A DNA stretch of 12,123 nt from assembly GCA_016868955.1 (NCBI GenBank), contig VGFF01000065.1, positions 1 through 12,123 on the forward strand. Direction: 5' to 3'. This DNA is from Armatimonadota bacterium. Lineage in GTDB: Bacteria; Sysuimicrobiota; Sysuimicrobiia; Sysuimicrobiales; VGFF01. How positions within the stretch are numbered: the stretch's first letter is position 1; every line of letters begins with the position of its first letter. The notes under the pieces were generated by a model. That model was not told the DNA's origin, made no database searches, and saw only the letters and a program-made list of their open reading frames with translations. A program made the position numbers and the translations under genes. Shown here one piece after another: positions 5,647 through 12,123 of this stretch.

Positions 5647-7451
5647 CAGCGAGAACGTTCGCGGATCTGCAAGGCTTCCTGCGGTACGTCGAGAGCCAAG
5701 GCGACCTGCTGCGCGTCCGCGCCGAGGTCGACCCCGAGCTGGAGATCACCGAGATCGCGACGCGAGCCGTCGCGGCCGGCGGACCGGCGCTGCTGTTCGA
5801 GCGCGTGCGCGGCGCGTCGTTCCCGCTCGTCATCAACCCGCTGGCGACGGCGCGGCGCATCGAGTGGGCGCTGGGCCGCCACCCGCAGCAGATCGGGGAG
5901 GAGATCGCCCACGTTCTGGAGCGGATCAATCCGCCGCGGCTGTCGGCGCTCTGGGCGCTGCGGGACACGCTGAAGAAGGGCCTATACCTTCGCCCGCGCC
6001 GCGTCGCGACCGCACCGGTCCAGGAGTTCTCCGCCGCGCCGGACCTTGACCGCTTGCCGATCCTGAAGTGCTGGCCCGCCGACGGCGGGCGCTTCATCAC
6101 CCTCGGCCTCGTCCACACGCGCGATCCGCGGACGCGGCGCGGCAACCTCGGCATCTATCGCATGCACGTCTACGGCAAGGACGAGACGGGCATGCATTGG
6201 CAGATCCAGAAGGGCGGCGGGTTCCACTACGGCGTGGCCGAGCAGCTCGGGAAACCGCTCGACGTCGCGGTCGTGCTCGGCGGGGATCCGGTGCTGCTGC
6301 TCGCCGGCGTGCTGCCGTTACCGGAGGGGCTGGAGGAGACCGCGTTCGCCGGCTTCCTGCGCGGCGCGCCGACGGCGATGGTCGCCGGGCGCACGATGCC
6401 GTTGGACTACCCCGCGAACGCGGAGATCGTCCTCGAGGGGCAGGTGGCGCCGCACGAGCGACGCCTGGAAGGACCGTTCGGAGACCACTTCGGCCACTAC
6501 TCACACGCCGCCCCGTTTCCCGTGTTCCGAATTCGTCGCATGGTGCATCGTGCGAACGCGGTGTATCCGGCCGCCGTCGTCGGCCGCCCGCCTCAGGAAG
6601 ACAAGACGATGGGCGACGCTGTGCAGGAGATCCTGCTGCCGCTCGTGCGCTTCCTGCAGCCGGAGCTGCGCGATCTCTGGGCTTACTACCAGGCCGGATT
6701 CCACAACCTCGCGGTCGCGGCCGTCGACGTCCGCTACACGAAGGAAGCGATCAAGACCGCGCTGGGTTTGATGGGGTCGGGGCAGATGTCGCTTACGAAG
6801 TGCATCGTCCTCGTCGACCGCGACGTCGACGCCCGCGACTTCCGCGCCGTCCTGCGCGCGTTGCGCGATCACTTCGAGCCCGTGATGGACTTCGTGTTGA
6901 TCTCGCGTGCGCCGTTAGACACGCTGGACTTCACTTCCTTCAAGATGCACCTGGGCAGCAAGCTGATCCTCGACGCGACGCGCCGCCGCAGCGACGATCC
7001 GCGCGACGGCGAAGACGGGGAGATCGGGTCTCGTGCCGACCGTGCCGCCGGCGTCGAGGAGGTCGACGGCCGCATCCTCGGCTGGCGGATGCTCGAGGAC
7101 TGTCTGTTGGCCGTCAAGGTCCGTGCCGAGGCCGGGGCGGACGGGCGCGAGATCGCCGAGCGGCTCGTTCGCGCGCCGCAGTGCGGCCCGGCGAAGATCG
7201 TCGCAGTCGTCAGCGACGACGTGAACCTCGACGATGACGTCAACCTCGTCTGGGGCATCTTCACGCGGTTCGACGCCGCGCGCGACATCGTCTTCGAGCA
7301 CGCGTCGCTGCGCGGCGTCAAGCCGATCTATCGCGGGCGCATGGGCATCGACGCGACGTGGAAACCCGGGTATCCGGATCCGCTCGTCATGCCCGACGAG
7401 ATCGTGAGGCGGGTCGACGACCGTTGGGGAGAGTACGGCTTCCGCGGATGA
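5643..7451 (+). CDS. UbiD-family prFMN-dependent decarboxylase of menaquinone biosynthesis
   Basis: The expected reaction is removal of the ring carboxylate from prenylated dihydroxy-6-naphthoate late in the futalosine pathway, using prenyl-FMN. The protein has 602 residues, longer than E. coli UbiD (497). UbiD hallmarks are NLGIYRMHVYG (168-178; Arg173 is the expected active-site Arg), HWQIQKGGG (185-193), the EGPFGDHFGHYS block (276-287; Glu276 a likely catalytic acid), PPQEDKTMGDA (316-326), and DDVNLVWGIFTRFDAARDI (531-549) with GRMGIDATWK (565-574). A highly charged stretch at about 448-476 (RRRSDDPRDGEDGE and beyond) looks like a flexible insert. The ATG at 5643 overlaps the ubiX stop. 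A longer in-frame reading from 5340 lies inside ubiX and is not real. UbiD enzymes are often mis-assigned by homology alone; the cluster supports the menaquinone role. Confidence 0.92.
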   Translation: MTARTFADLQGFLRYVESQGDLLRVRAEVDPELEITEIATRAVAAGGPALLFERVRGASFPLVINPLATARRIEWALGRHPQQIGEEIAHVLERINPPRLSALWALRDTLKKGLYLRPRRVATAPVQEFSAAPDLDRLPILKCWPADGGRFITLGLVHTRDPRTRRGNLGIYRMHVYGKDETGMHWQIQKGGGFHYGVAEQLGKPLDVAVVLGGDPVLLLAGVLPLPEGLEETAFAGFLRGAPTAMVAGRTMPLDYPANAEIVLEGQVAPHERRLEGPFGDHFGHYSHAAPFPVFRIRRMVHRANAVYPAAVVGRPPQEDKTMGDAVQEILLPLVRFLQPELRDLWAYYQAGFHNLAVAAVDVRYTKEAIKTALGLMGSGQMSLTKCIVLVDRDVDARDFRAVLRALRDHFEPVMDFVLISRAPLDTLDFTSFKMHLGSKLILDATRRRSDDPRDGEDGEIGSRADRAAGVEEVDGRILGWRMLEDCLLAVKVRAEAGADGREIAERLVRAPQCGPAKIVAVVSDDVNLDDDVNLVWGIFTRFDAARDIVFEHASLRGVKPIYRGRMGIDATWKPGYPDPLVMPDEIVRRVDDRWGEYGFRG

Positions 7452-7515
7452 GCGGCGGCCGACGGGAAACGCCGGACTGTGGACGCGGCCGCGCTGCGGC
7501 CGGGCGGAGGGACTC
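7452..7515 (+). other. 64-base gap between ubiD-like gene and mqnE, with Shine-Dalgarno site
   Basis: This is the longest gap within the run from tetR to mqnD. It contains a short GC hairpin (CGGCCG at 7486-7491 and 7497-7502, loop of five) without a following T tract, so it is not a convincing terminator. GGAGGG (7506-7511) is the ribosome binding site for mqnE. I see no recognisable promoter; read-through from ubiD is likely. Confidence 0.5.
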
Positions 7516-8661
7516 GTGACGATGTTTCGATTCAGCGACCGCGCGTTGCACCCGATCTGGGAGAAGGTCCAGGCGAAGGCGCGGCTGTCCGCGGCCGAGG
7601 GCGTGACGCTGATGCGCAGCGACGATCTCCTCGGCGTCGGCCGGATGGCGGACTGGGTGAAGCGGCAGCGCCACGGTGAGCACGCGTTCTTCGTCATCAA
7701 CCGTTACATCAACCCGACGAACGTCTGCGTCCTGACGTGCCGGTTCTGCGACTTCGCCAAGAAGAAGGGCGACCCGGACGCCTATGAGCTGACTAACGAC
7801 GAAATCGTCGACCTCGTAAACGAGGAGATCCGAGAGATCCACATCGTCGGCGGCCATCACCCCGACTGGAAGTTCGAGCACTTCGAGGACATGATCCGCC
7901 GCGTGCGCGAGCGCTGGCCGCACGTGCAGATCAAGGCGTTCACGGCCTCCGAGATCGACTACTTCTCGCGCCGCTGGAAGATCTCGCCCGAGGAGTCGCT
8001 GCGGCGGCTCAAGGCGGCGGGTCTGAACACGATGCCGGGCGGCGGTGCCGAGGTGTTCAGCGATCGCGTCTGGCGCCTGCTGTTCCCCGGCAAAGCGGGG
8101 CCCGACCGGTATCTGGAGATCCACCGCATCGCACACCGGCTCGGCATCCATACGAACGCGACCTTGTTGTACGGGCACATCGAGACGGACGAGGAGCGCG
8201 TCGAGCACTTCGTCCGCCTGCGCGAGGTCCAAGACGAGGATCCGGGGTTCTTCACGTTTATCCCGCTCGCCTACCAGATCAGCAGCCACCAGCTGCGGAC
8301 CCGGCAGGCGTCGGCGCTGGAGGACCTGCGCGTCATCGCGACGTCGCGGCTGATGCTCGACAACTTCGACCACGTCGAGGCGTTCTGGATCGATCTCGGC
8401 GTCGAGTGCGCGAGCATCGCGCTCAACTGCGGCGCCTCCGACGTCAACGGGACGCTGATCGAGGAGCGGATCGCGCACGCCGCTAGCGCCGAGAGCCCGA
8501 TCGGTATCACCCGTCAGAAGCTGATCAATATGATCCGCGACGCCGGCAAGATCCCCGTCGAGCGCGACGCATTGTACAACGTTGTGCGCGTCTACGACGG
8601 TGACGAAGGCGCGCCCTCGGGGTACGCGGCGGCGACGATCAAGACGGCGGCCCACGCATGA
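7516..8661 (+). CDS. mqnE: Aminodeoxyfutalosine synthase (radical SAM)
   Basis: A radical S-adenosylmethionine enzyme of 381 residues that couples the MqnA product, 3-(1-carboxyvinyl)oxybenzoate, to the adenosyl group of SAM, giving 6-amino-6-deoxyfutalosine. The [4Fe-4S] motif CVLTCRFCDF has cysteines 71, 75 and 78 (Cx3Cx2C), preceded by NRYINPTNV. MqnE-type features are HIVGGHHPDWKFEHFEDM, KAFTASEIDYFSRR, LNTMPGGGAEVFSDRVW and HTNATLLYGHIET. The VGGxHPxxxFE reading separates it from MqnC, which has LLQGGHNP there. Start GTG 7516 (4 bases after GGAGGG) is preferred, with ATG 7522 a close alternative. The stop overlaps mqnA by four bases (ATGA 8658-8661), coupling it to the enzyme that makes its substrate. 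Confidence 0.95.
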   Translation: MTMFRFSDRALHPIWEKVQAKARLSAAEGVTLMRSDDLLGVGRMADWVKRQRHGEHAFFVINRYINPTNVCVLTCRFCDFAKKKGDPDAYELTNDEIVDLVNEEIREIHIVGGHHPDWKFEHFEDMIRRVRERWPHVQIKAFTASEIDYFSRRWKISPEESLRRLKAAGLNTMPGGGAEVFSDRVWRLLFPGKAGPDRYLEIHRIAHRLGIHTNATLLYGHIETDEERVEHFVRLREVQDEDPGFFTFIPLAYQISSHQLRTRQASALEDLRVIATSRLMLDNFDHVEAFWIDLGVECASIALNCGASDVNGTLIEERIAHAASAESPIGITRQKLINMIRDAGKIPVERDALYNVVRVYDGDEGAPSGYAAATIKTAAHA

Positions 8662-9428
8662 TCCGCGTCGGCTCGTTCCCGTACCTGAACGTCGCGCCGT
8701 TCATGTGGGGGAGCGAGCGTTGGGAAGTCGCGCTGCTGACGTGCGTGCCGCATCAGTTCGGGCGGCTAGCGCGCGCCGGGCAGGCGGACGCGGGCCCGAT
8801 GTCCGTTGTCGATTGGTTCGCGCAAGAAGCGGAATTCGAGCCGGTCGGAGACTTCGGAATCGCCGCCGATGGCGCCGCACAAAGCGTCCTGCTGTTCTCG
8901 CGCCGCCCGATCGACAGCCTCGACGGCGCCGTCGTCGGATTGACGACCGAAAGCTCGACGTCCGTGATCCTGATCCGCCTGATCCTCGAGCGGCGGTATG
9001 GCGTGCGGCCGCACGCTTACGAGCCCGGAGGTGAGGGCGACGCCTGGCTGGTGATCGGCGACGGCGCGCTCGTCGAGCGACGTCGGGCCGATGCGCCGCA
9101 CGTGTACGACCTCGGCAGCGAGTGGCGCGCCTGGCAGGGATTGCCGTTTGTGTTCGCGCGTTGGGTCGTGCGCCGGGCACTCCCAGGCGAGCAGAAACGA
9201 CATCTGGCGCAATTGCTCGAGGCGTCGTTTTCGTCGGCGATGGCGAACCTCGAAGCGGTCGCCCGCGCGCGCGCCGGTCACGCCGGGCTCGACGCCACCT
9301 CGATCGCAGCGTACCTTCGCACGTTTCGCTATCGGCTGGGCCCCGCCGAAGAGGCGGGCCTCGCACGCTTCCGCGACATGCTGGCGTCGGCGCCGGGACT
9401 TCCCGGGCGCGACGCCAGCGCGGTCTGA
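8658..9428 (+). CDS. mqnA: Chorismate dehydratase
   Basis: First enzyme of the futalosine pathway: it eliminates water from chorismate to give 3-(1-carboxyvinyl)oxybenzoate. It is a cytoplasmic protein of 256 residues with a periplasmic-binding-protein-like two-lobed fold. Family blocks visible are GSFPYLNVAPF near the N-terminus, DAGPMSVVDWF, QSVLLFSRRPI, the Ser/Thr-rich TTESSTSVILIRLIL, LVIGDGAL, and YDLGSEWRAWQGLPFVFARWV (the most diagnostic segment). ATG 8658 overlaps mqnE, and the stop TGA is at 9426-9428, eleven bases before mqnC. The C-terminal tail after about residue 245 is short and unconserved in appearance. Length and motif order are normal for MqnA, so confidence is high. Confidence 0.95.
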   Translation: MIRVGSFPYLNVAPFMWGSERWEVALLTCVPHQFGRLARAGQADAGPMSVVDWFAQEAEFEPVGDFGIAADGAAQSVLLFSRRPIDSLDGAVVGLTTESSTSVILIRLILERRYGVRPHAYEPGGEGDAWLVIGDGALVERRRADAPHVYDLGSEWRAWQGLPFVFARWVVRRALPGEQKRHLAQLLEASFSSAMANLEAVARARAGHAGLDATSIAAYLRTFRYRLGPAEEAGLARFRDMLASAPGLPGRDASAV

Positions 9429-9439
9429 GGAGACGAGCC

Positions 9440-10534
9440 ATGTGGGACCGGATCGAGAGCAAAGTGATCGCGGGCGAGCGTTTGTCGAGGGACGAGGGGA
9501 GGTACCTCCTGACGGAGGCGGATCTGACCGCGCTCGGCTCGCTCGCGCAGGAGGCACGGTTCCGCCACGTGCCGGACCGCCGCGTCACGTTCGTGATCGA
9601 CAGCAACCCGAACTACACGAACGTCTGCGACACGGATTGCCACTTCTGCGCGTTCTACCGCAAGCCCGGCGCGCCGGATGCTTACTGGCTGACCGTGGAC
9701 GAGGTCATGGAGAAGATCGATGCCGCCGTCGCCGTCGGCGCGACGACGGTGTTGTTGCAGGGCGGCCACAATCCACAGATCCCGTTCTCCTACTACACGG
9801 ACTTGGTGCGGCAGACGCGCTGGCGATTTCCCCAGGTCACGCCGCACTTCTTCACGGCTTCCGAGATCCAGGCGTTCGCGAAGTACTTCGGAAAGTCGGT
9901 TCGTGAGATCTTGACCGCGCTGGACGAGGCGGGTCAGTACTCGCTGCCCGGCGGCGGCGCGGAGATCCTCTCCAAGCGCGTGCGGCAACGCATCGCCGCC
10001 AAGAAGGGCGCGCCGGAGGACTGGGTCGACGTCCATCGGGAAGCGCATCGCCTCGGCTGGCGGTCGACAGCGACGATGATGTATGGCCACGTCGAGACGC
10101 CCGACGACGTCATCGAGCACTTCGACCACATCCGGAACCTGCAGGACGAAACGGGGGGCTTCACGGCGTTCGTGCCATGGTCGTTCAAGCCGAGCAACAC
10201 GTTGCTCAGCAAATGGGTGACGACGGGCGCCGGCCCCAATCCCTACCTGCGCATGATCGCCGCCAGCCGCCTGTACCTCGACAACTTTCGCCACGTCCAG
10301 GCGTCCTGGTTCAGCGAGGGCAAGAAGACCGGTCAGGTCGCGTTGCTGTTCGGCGCCGACGACTTCGGCGGCACGTTGCTCGAGGAAAACGTGCACGCGG
10401 CCGCGGCGCACATCAACAAGACGACCACCGAGGAGACGAAGGCCATCATTCGCGAGGCCGGCTTCGTACCCGCGAAGCGAACGACCCTGTACGAGATCGT
10501 CGAAGTCTACGAGACCGAGCCGATTACCGCGTGA
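9440..10534 (+). CDS. mqnC: Cyclic dehypoxanthinyl futalosine synthase (radical SAM)
   Basis: A radical SAM cyclase of 364 residues that converts dehypoxanthinyl futalosine into the cyclic form, building the second ring of the naphthoate. The cluster-binding motif is CDTDCHFCAFYR with cysteines 63, 67 and 70 (Cx3Cx2C), preceded by SNPNYTNV. MqnC-specific blocks are LLQGGHNPQIPFSYY, PHFFTASEIQAF, SLPGGGAEILSKRVR, STATMMYGHVET, and PWSFKPSNTLL with an ASWFSEGKKTGQVALLFGADDFGGT region near the C-terminus. ATG 9440 has GGAG (9429-9432) seven bases before it; the frame is open further upstream only as a shadow of mqnA. It is paralogous to mqnE, and the pair brackets mqnA. The 58 bases after its stop lead to mqnD. 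Confidence 0.95.
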   Translation: MWDRIESKVIAGERLSRDEGRYLLTEADLTALGSLAQEARFRHVPDRRVTFVIDSNPNYTNVCDTDCHFCAFYRKPGAPDAYWLTVDEVMEKIDAAVAVGATTVLLQGGHNPQIPFSYYTDLVRQTRWRFPQVTPHFFTASEIQAFAKYFGKSVREILTALDEAGQYSLPGGGAEILSKRVRQRIAAKKGAPEDWVDVHREAHRLGWRSTATMMYGHVETPDDVIEHFDHIRNLQDETGGFTAFVPWSFKPSNTLLSKWVTTGAGPNPYLRMIAASRLYLDNFRHVQASWFSEGKKTGQVALLFGADDFGGTLLEENVHAAAAHINKTTTEETKAIIREAGFVPAKRTTLYEIVEVYETEPITA

Positions 10535-10592
10535 ACGACGACGCACGCGCGCTCGCGGCACGAACCCACGGGCGCACCCGGGAGGACACGGT

Positions 10593-11459
10593 TTGAGCAC
10601 GCACGAGGAGTCTCGCACCATTCGGTTCGGGCACAGCCCCGACGCCGACGACGCGTTCATGTTCTACGGCCTGGCGAACGGCAAGGCGACGATCCCGGGC
10701 TACCGCGTCGAGCACGTCATGCAGGACATCCAAAGCTTGAACGAGCGGGCGATCGCGCACGGCGACCTCGAGGTGACGGCGATCTCGGCGGCGATCTATC
10801 CGCGCGTCGCCGGCCGCTATCGCATCATGAGCACCGGCTCGTCCATGGGCCGAGGCTACGGACCGGTCCTCGTCAGCAAGTACTTCGATCAGGCGGCGCA
10901 GCTGCCCGGTCACCGAATCGCCATCCCGGGTGAGTACACGACCTCGTTCCTGCTGCTGAAGCTGTTCTTGGGATCGGACACCGAGATCGTCGACCTCGTG
11001 CCGATGCACTTCGAGCGGATCATGGAGGCCGTCGCCGAAGAAGAGGTCGAAGCCGGCCTGCTCATTCACGAAGGGCAGCTCACACACGAGTCGCTCGGCC
11101 TTCGTCGATTGGCGGACCTGGGACGATGGTGGGCCGAAGAGACCGGGCTGCCGATCCCGCTCGGGCTGGACGTCGTCCGCGCCGATCTCGGCGAGGACCT
11201 CTGCCGCGCCGTCAACCGCGCGCTGCGGACGAGCATCGAGGTGGCCTACGCCGAAGAGGACGCGGCGCTCGACTATGCGCTTGGGTTCGGCCGCGGCGTC
11301 GAACGGGAAACGTGCCGAAAGTTCGTGAAGATGTACGTCAACGACGACACGTTGGATATGGGCGACGAGGGCGCGCGCGCGCTCGCGGACTTGTTCGGCC
11401 GCGCGCACCGGGCAGGGTTCCTCGACGCCGAACCGCGGTTGGACATCGTGCGCGGCTGA
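10593..11459 (+). CDS. mqnD: 1,4-dihydroxy-6-naphthoate synthase
   Basis: This enzyme cleaves cyclic dehypoxanthinyl futalosine to release 1,4-dihydroxy-6-naphthoate, the last soluble ring intermediate. It has 288 residues and a two-lobed binding-protein fold distantly related to MqnA. Signature blocks are FGHSPDADDAFMFYGL (12-27), DIQSLNERA (45-53), VTAISAAIYP (61-70), SSMGRGYGPVLV (83-94), IAIPGEYTTSFLLL (109-122), AGLLIHEGQLTHESLGL (154-170; His159 is the expected catalytic base) and DLGRWWAEETGLPIPLG (175-191). The start is a TTG at 10593, supported by GGAGG (10581-10585) seven bases upstream; no ATG lies before the conserved block. Stop TGA is at 11457-11459. It is the last recognisable menaquinone gene in the window. 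Confidence 0.94.
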   Translation: MSTHEESRTIRFGHSPDADDAFMFYGLANGKATIPGYRVEHVMQDIQSLNERAIAHGDLEVTAISAAIYPRVAGRYRIMSTGSSMGRGYGPVLVSKYFDQAAQLPGHRIAIPGEYTTSFLLLKLFLGSDTEIVDLVPMHFERIMEAVAEEEVEAGLLIHEGQLTHESLGLRRLADLGRWWAEETGLPIPLGLDVVRADLGEDLCRAVNRALRTSIEVAYAEEDAALDYALGFGRGVERETCRKFVKMYVNDDTLDMGDEGARALADLFGRAHRAGFLDAEPRLDIVRG

Positions 11460-11478
11460 CGGCCTCGCTACATCAAGC

Positions 11479-11515
11479 CGCCCCTCGCGTTACACTGTTG
11501 GGGCGCCCGGACGCC
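11479..11515 (+). promoter_or_regulatory. Possible promoter for the gene after mqnD
   Basis: TACACT (11491-11496) is a good -10 match about 20 bases before the GTG at 11516, but I see no convincing -35. A short GC stem (CGCCCC 11479-11484 with GGGGCG 11500-11505, loop of 15) surrounds it and has no T tract, so it does not look like an mqnD terminator. Weak evidence only. Confidence 0.25.
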
Positions 11516-12123
11516 GTGGCCCGATGGCCGCGAGCGGGGCCTCCAACGATTCCGATCTCACGAATTCTCCCCATCCTCCTCATCGCCGCCGTCCCGCCGA
11601 TCGAGGGACACCTGCTCAAGGTCGAAGGCAAGGTCGCGCGGCTCGTGCGCATCCAGATCAACGGGGTCGAGGTCGTCCGCGGCGGCGCCCAGCCGATTCC
11701 GATCCGGGTCACCCAAGTGCTGCGCGACGGCGACAACACGATGGCGCTGCAGTTCGCCAGCGACCCGGCCGCCGCGTGGCGCGTCTCGATCGAGCGCCGT
11801 CGCGCGGGGGCGCCGCCGGCGACCCTGGTGCGCTACGATGCCGCCCCGGCGAGACCGGCGGCAACATCGCGACCCACTCCGTACAATTCCATGTCATCCT
11901 GCCGAAGTACCCGCCGTTCGACCTCACGGACGCCGATCGTCACGCCATCGTCGCGCTCATCGTGGCCCAGCATGCGGCTTTGAGCCCGCGGAGCTGACCC
12001 CCCCCCTTACCCGGAAGGAATCCGGCTGTGGCGTTCCGTGCAGGTCGCGTTCGACCGCCCGCTGCTCGCAGCCCCCGACTTCAAGATGACGCCCTTTCGC
12101 GCCGAGGGCCTCACGTTCACGCA
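11516..12123 (+). pseudogene. Hypothetical probable secreted protein, reading frame broken by two compensating shifts, 3' end outside window
   Basis: I do not recognise the family. From GTG 11516 the frame reads a short N-terminus with a hydrophobic stretch ILPILLIAAVPP (possible signal peptide or anchor), then a beta-rich section with KVARLVRIQINGVEVVRGG and VLRDGDNTMALQFA. That is the style of an extracytoplasmic beta-sandwich domain, though no named domain is claimed. At about 11844-11847 (a C4 run) coding character moves to another frame: GETGGNIATHSVQFHVILP, PPFDLTDADRH, up to a TGA at 11995-11997. Good coding signal then returns in the first frame (PPPYPEGIRLWRSVQVAFDR onward, then PLLAAPDFKM) to the window edge. 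One missing base near 11845 and one extra base near 11984-11994 would restore a single protein. Sequencing or assembly error and true decay are both possible. It is not obviously linked to menaquinone synthesis. Confidence 0.55.

Noticed and set aside
7486..7502. GC hairpin between ubiD-like gene and mqnE as a terminator
   Set aside because: Only 6 bp stem and no T tract; such GC repeats are expected by chance here.
7387..8655. 422-residue minus-strand open frame opposite mqnE
   Set aside because: Antisense shadow of mqnE in GC-rich codons; no motifs and no plausible ribosome site.
7516..10534. mqnE and mqnC as a recent tandem duplication
   Set aside because: They share the radical SAM fold but differ in the diagnostic motifs (VGGHHP versus LLQGGHNP) and flank mqnA; both are ancient, distinct pathway enzymes.
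9329..10660. 443-residue minus-strand open frame opposite mqnC
   Set aside because: Covers mqnC and crosses into both neighbouring genes; composition is that of an antisense shadow.
11838..12089. 83-residue plus-strand open frame near the window end
   Set aside because: Arg/Pro/Ser-rich translation without coding character; the other two frames over this stretch look far more protein-like.

Overview
This window is high-GC bacterial DNA with very strong G/C preference at third codon positions in every real gene. It is dominated by a nearly complete futalosine (alternative) menaquinone biosynthesis locus. Such loci occur in actinobacteria, Deinococcus-Thermus, Chloroflexi-like and several uncultured high-GC phyla. 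The sequence alone does not fix the phylum, and I do not name one.

Layout. Bases 1-766 carry the 3' part of an oligopeptide/dipeptide ABC transporter ATPase (OppF/DppF type). A strong intrinsic terminator at 818-861 lies between it and a convergent gene. That gene (940-2382, minus strand) encodes a multi-membrane-span GT-C glycosyltransferase of the ArnT/PMT type. A 74-bp divergent promoter region (2383-2456) separates it from an adenosine-deaminase-superfamily gene (2457-3455). A 96-bp gap then holds a palindromic TetR-type operator and the tetR gene (3552-4178).

From tetR onward the genes are tightly packed on the + strand: mqnP (UbiA-type prenyltransferase), ubiX-type prenyl-FMN synthase, ubiD-type decarboxylase, mqnE, mqnA, mqnC and mqnD. 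Four of the junctions are 4-base stop/start overlaps (GTGA or ATGA). The others are gaps of 11 to 64 bases with good Shine-Dalgarno sites. After mqnD comes a partly visible hypothetical secreted protein gene whose coding signal moves from one frame to another and back. It is either decayed or affected by sequence errors.

How the genes fit together. MqnA dehydrates chorismate to 3-(1-carboxyvinyl)oxybenzoate. MqnE joins this to S-adenosylmethionine, giving aminodeoxyfutalosine. The deaminase at 2457-3455 is the natural candidate to convert that to futalosine. A hydrolase (MqnB, not seen here) would remove hypoxanthine. MqnC cyclises the product and MqnD releases 1,4-dihydroxy-6-naphthoate. MqnP prenylates it, and the UbiD-like enzyme, with the prenylated flavin made by UbiX, decarboxylates it. 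Only MqnB, the polyprenyl diphosphate synthase and the final methyltransferase are missing from the window. The TetR protein, with its own operator and translational coupling to mqnP, is a candidate regulator of the locus. No tRNA, rRNA, CRISPR array, insertion sequence or other mobile element was seen.
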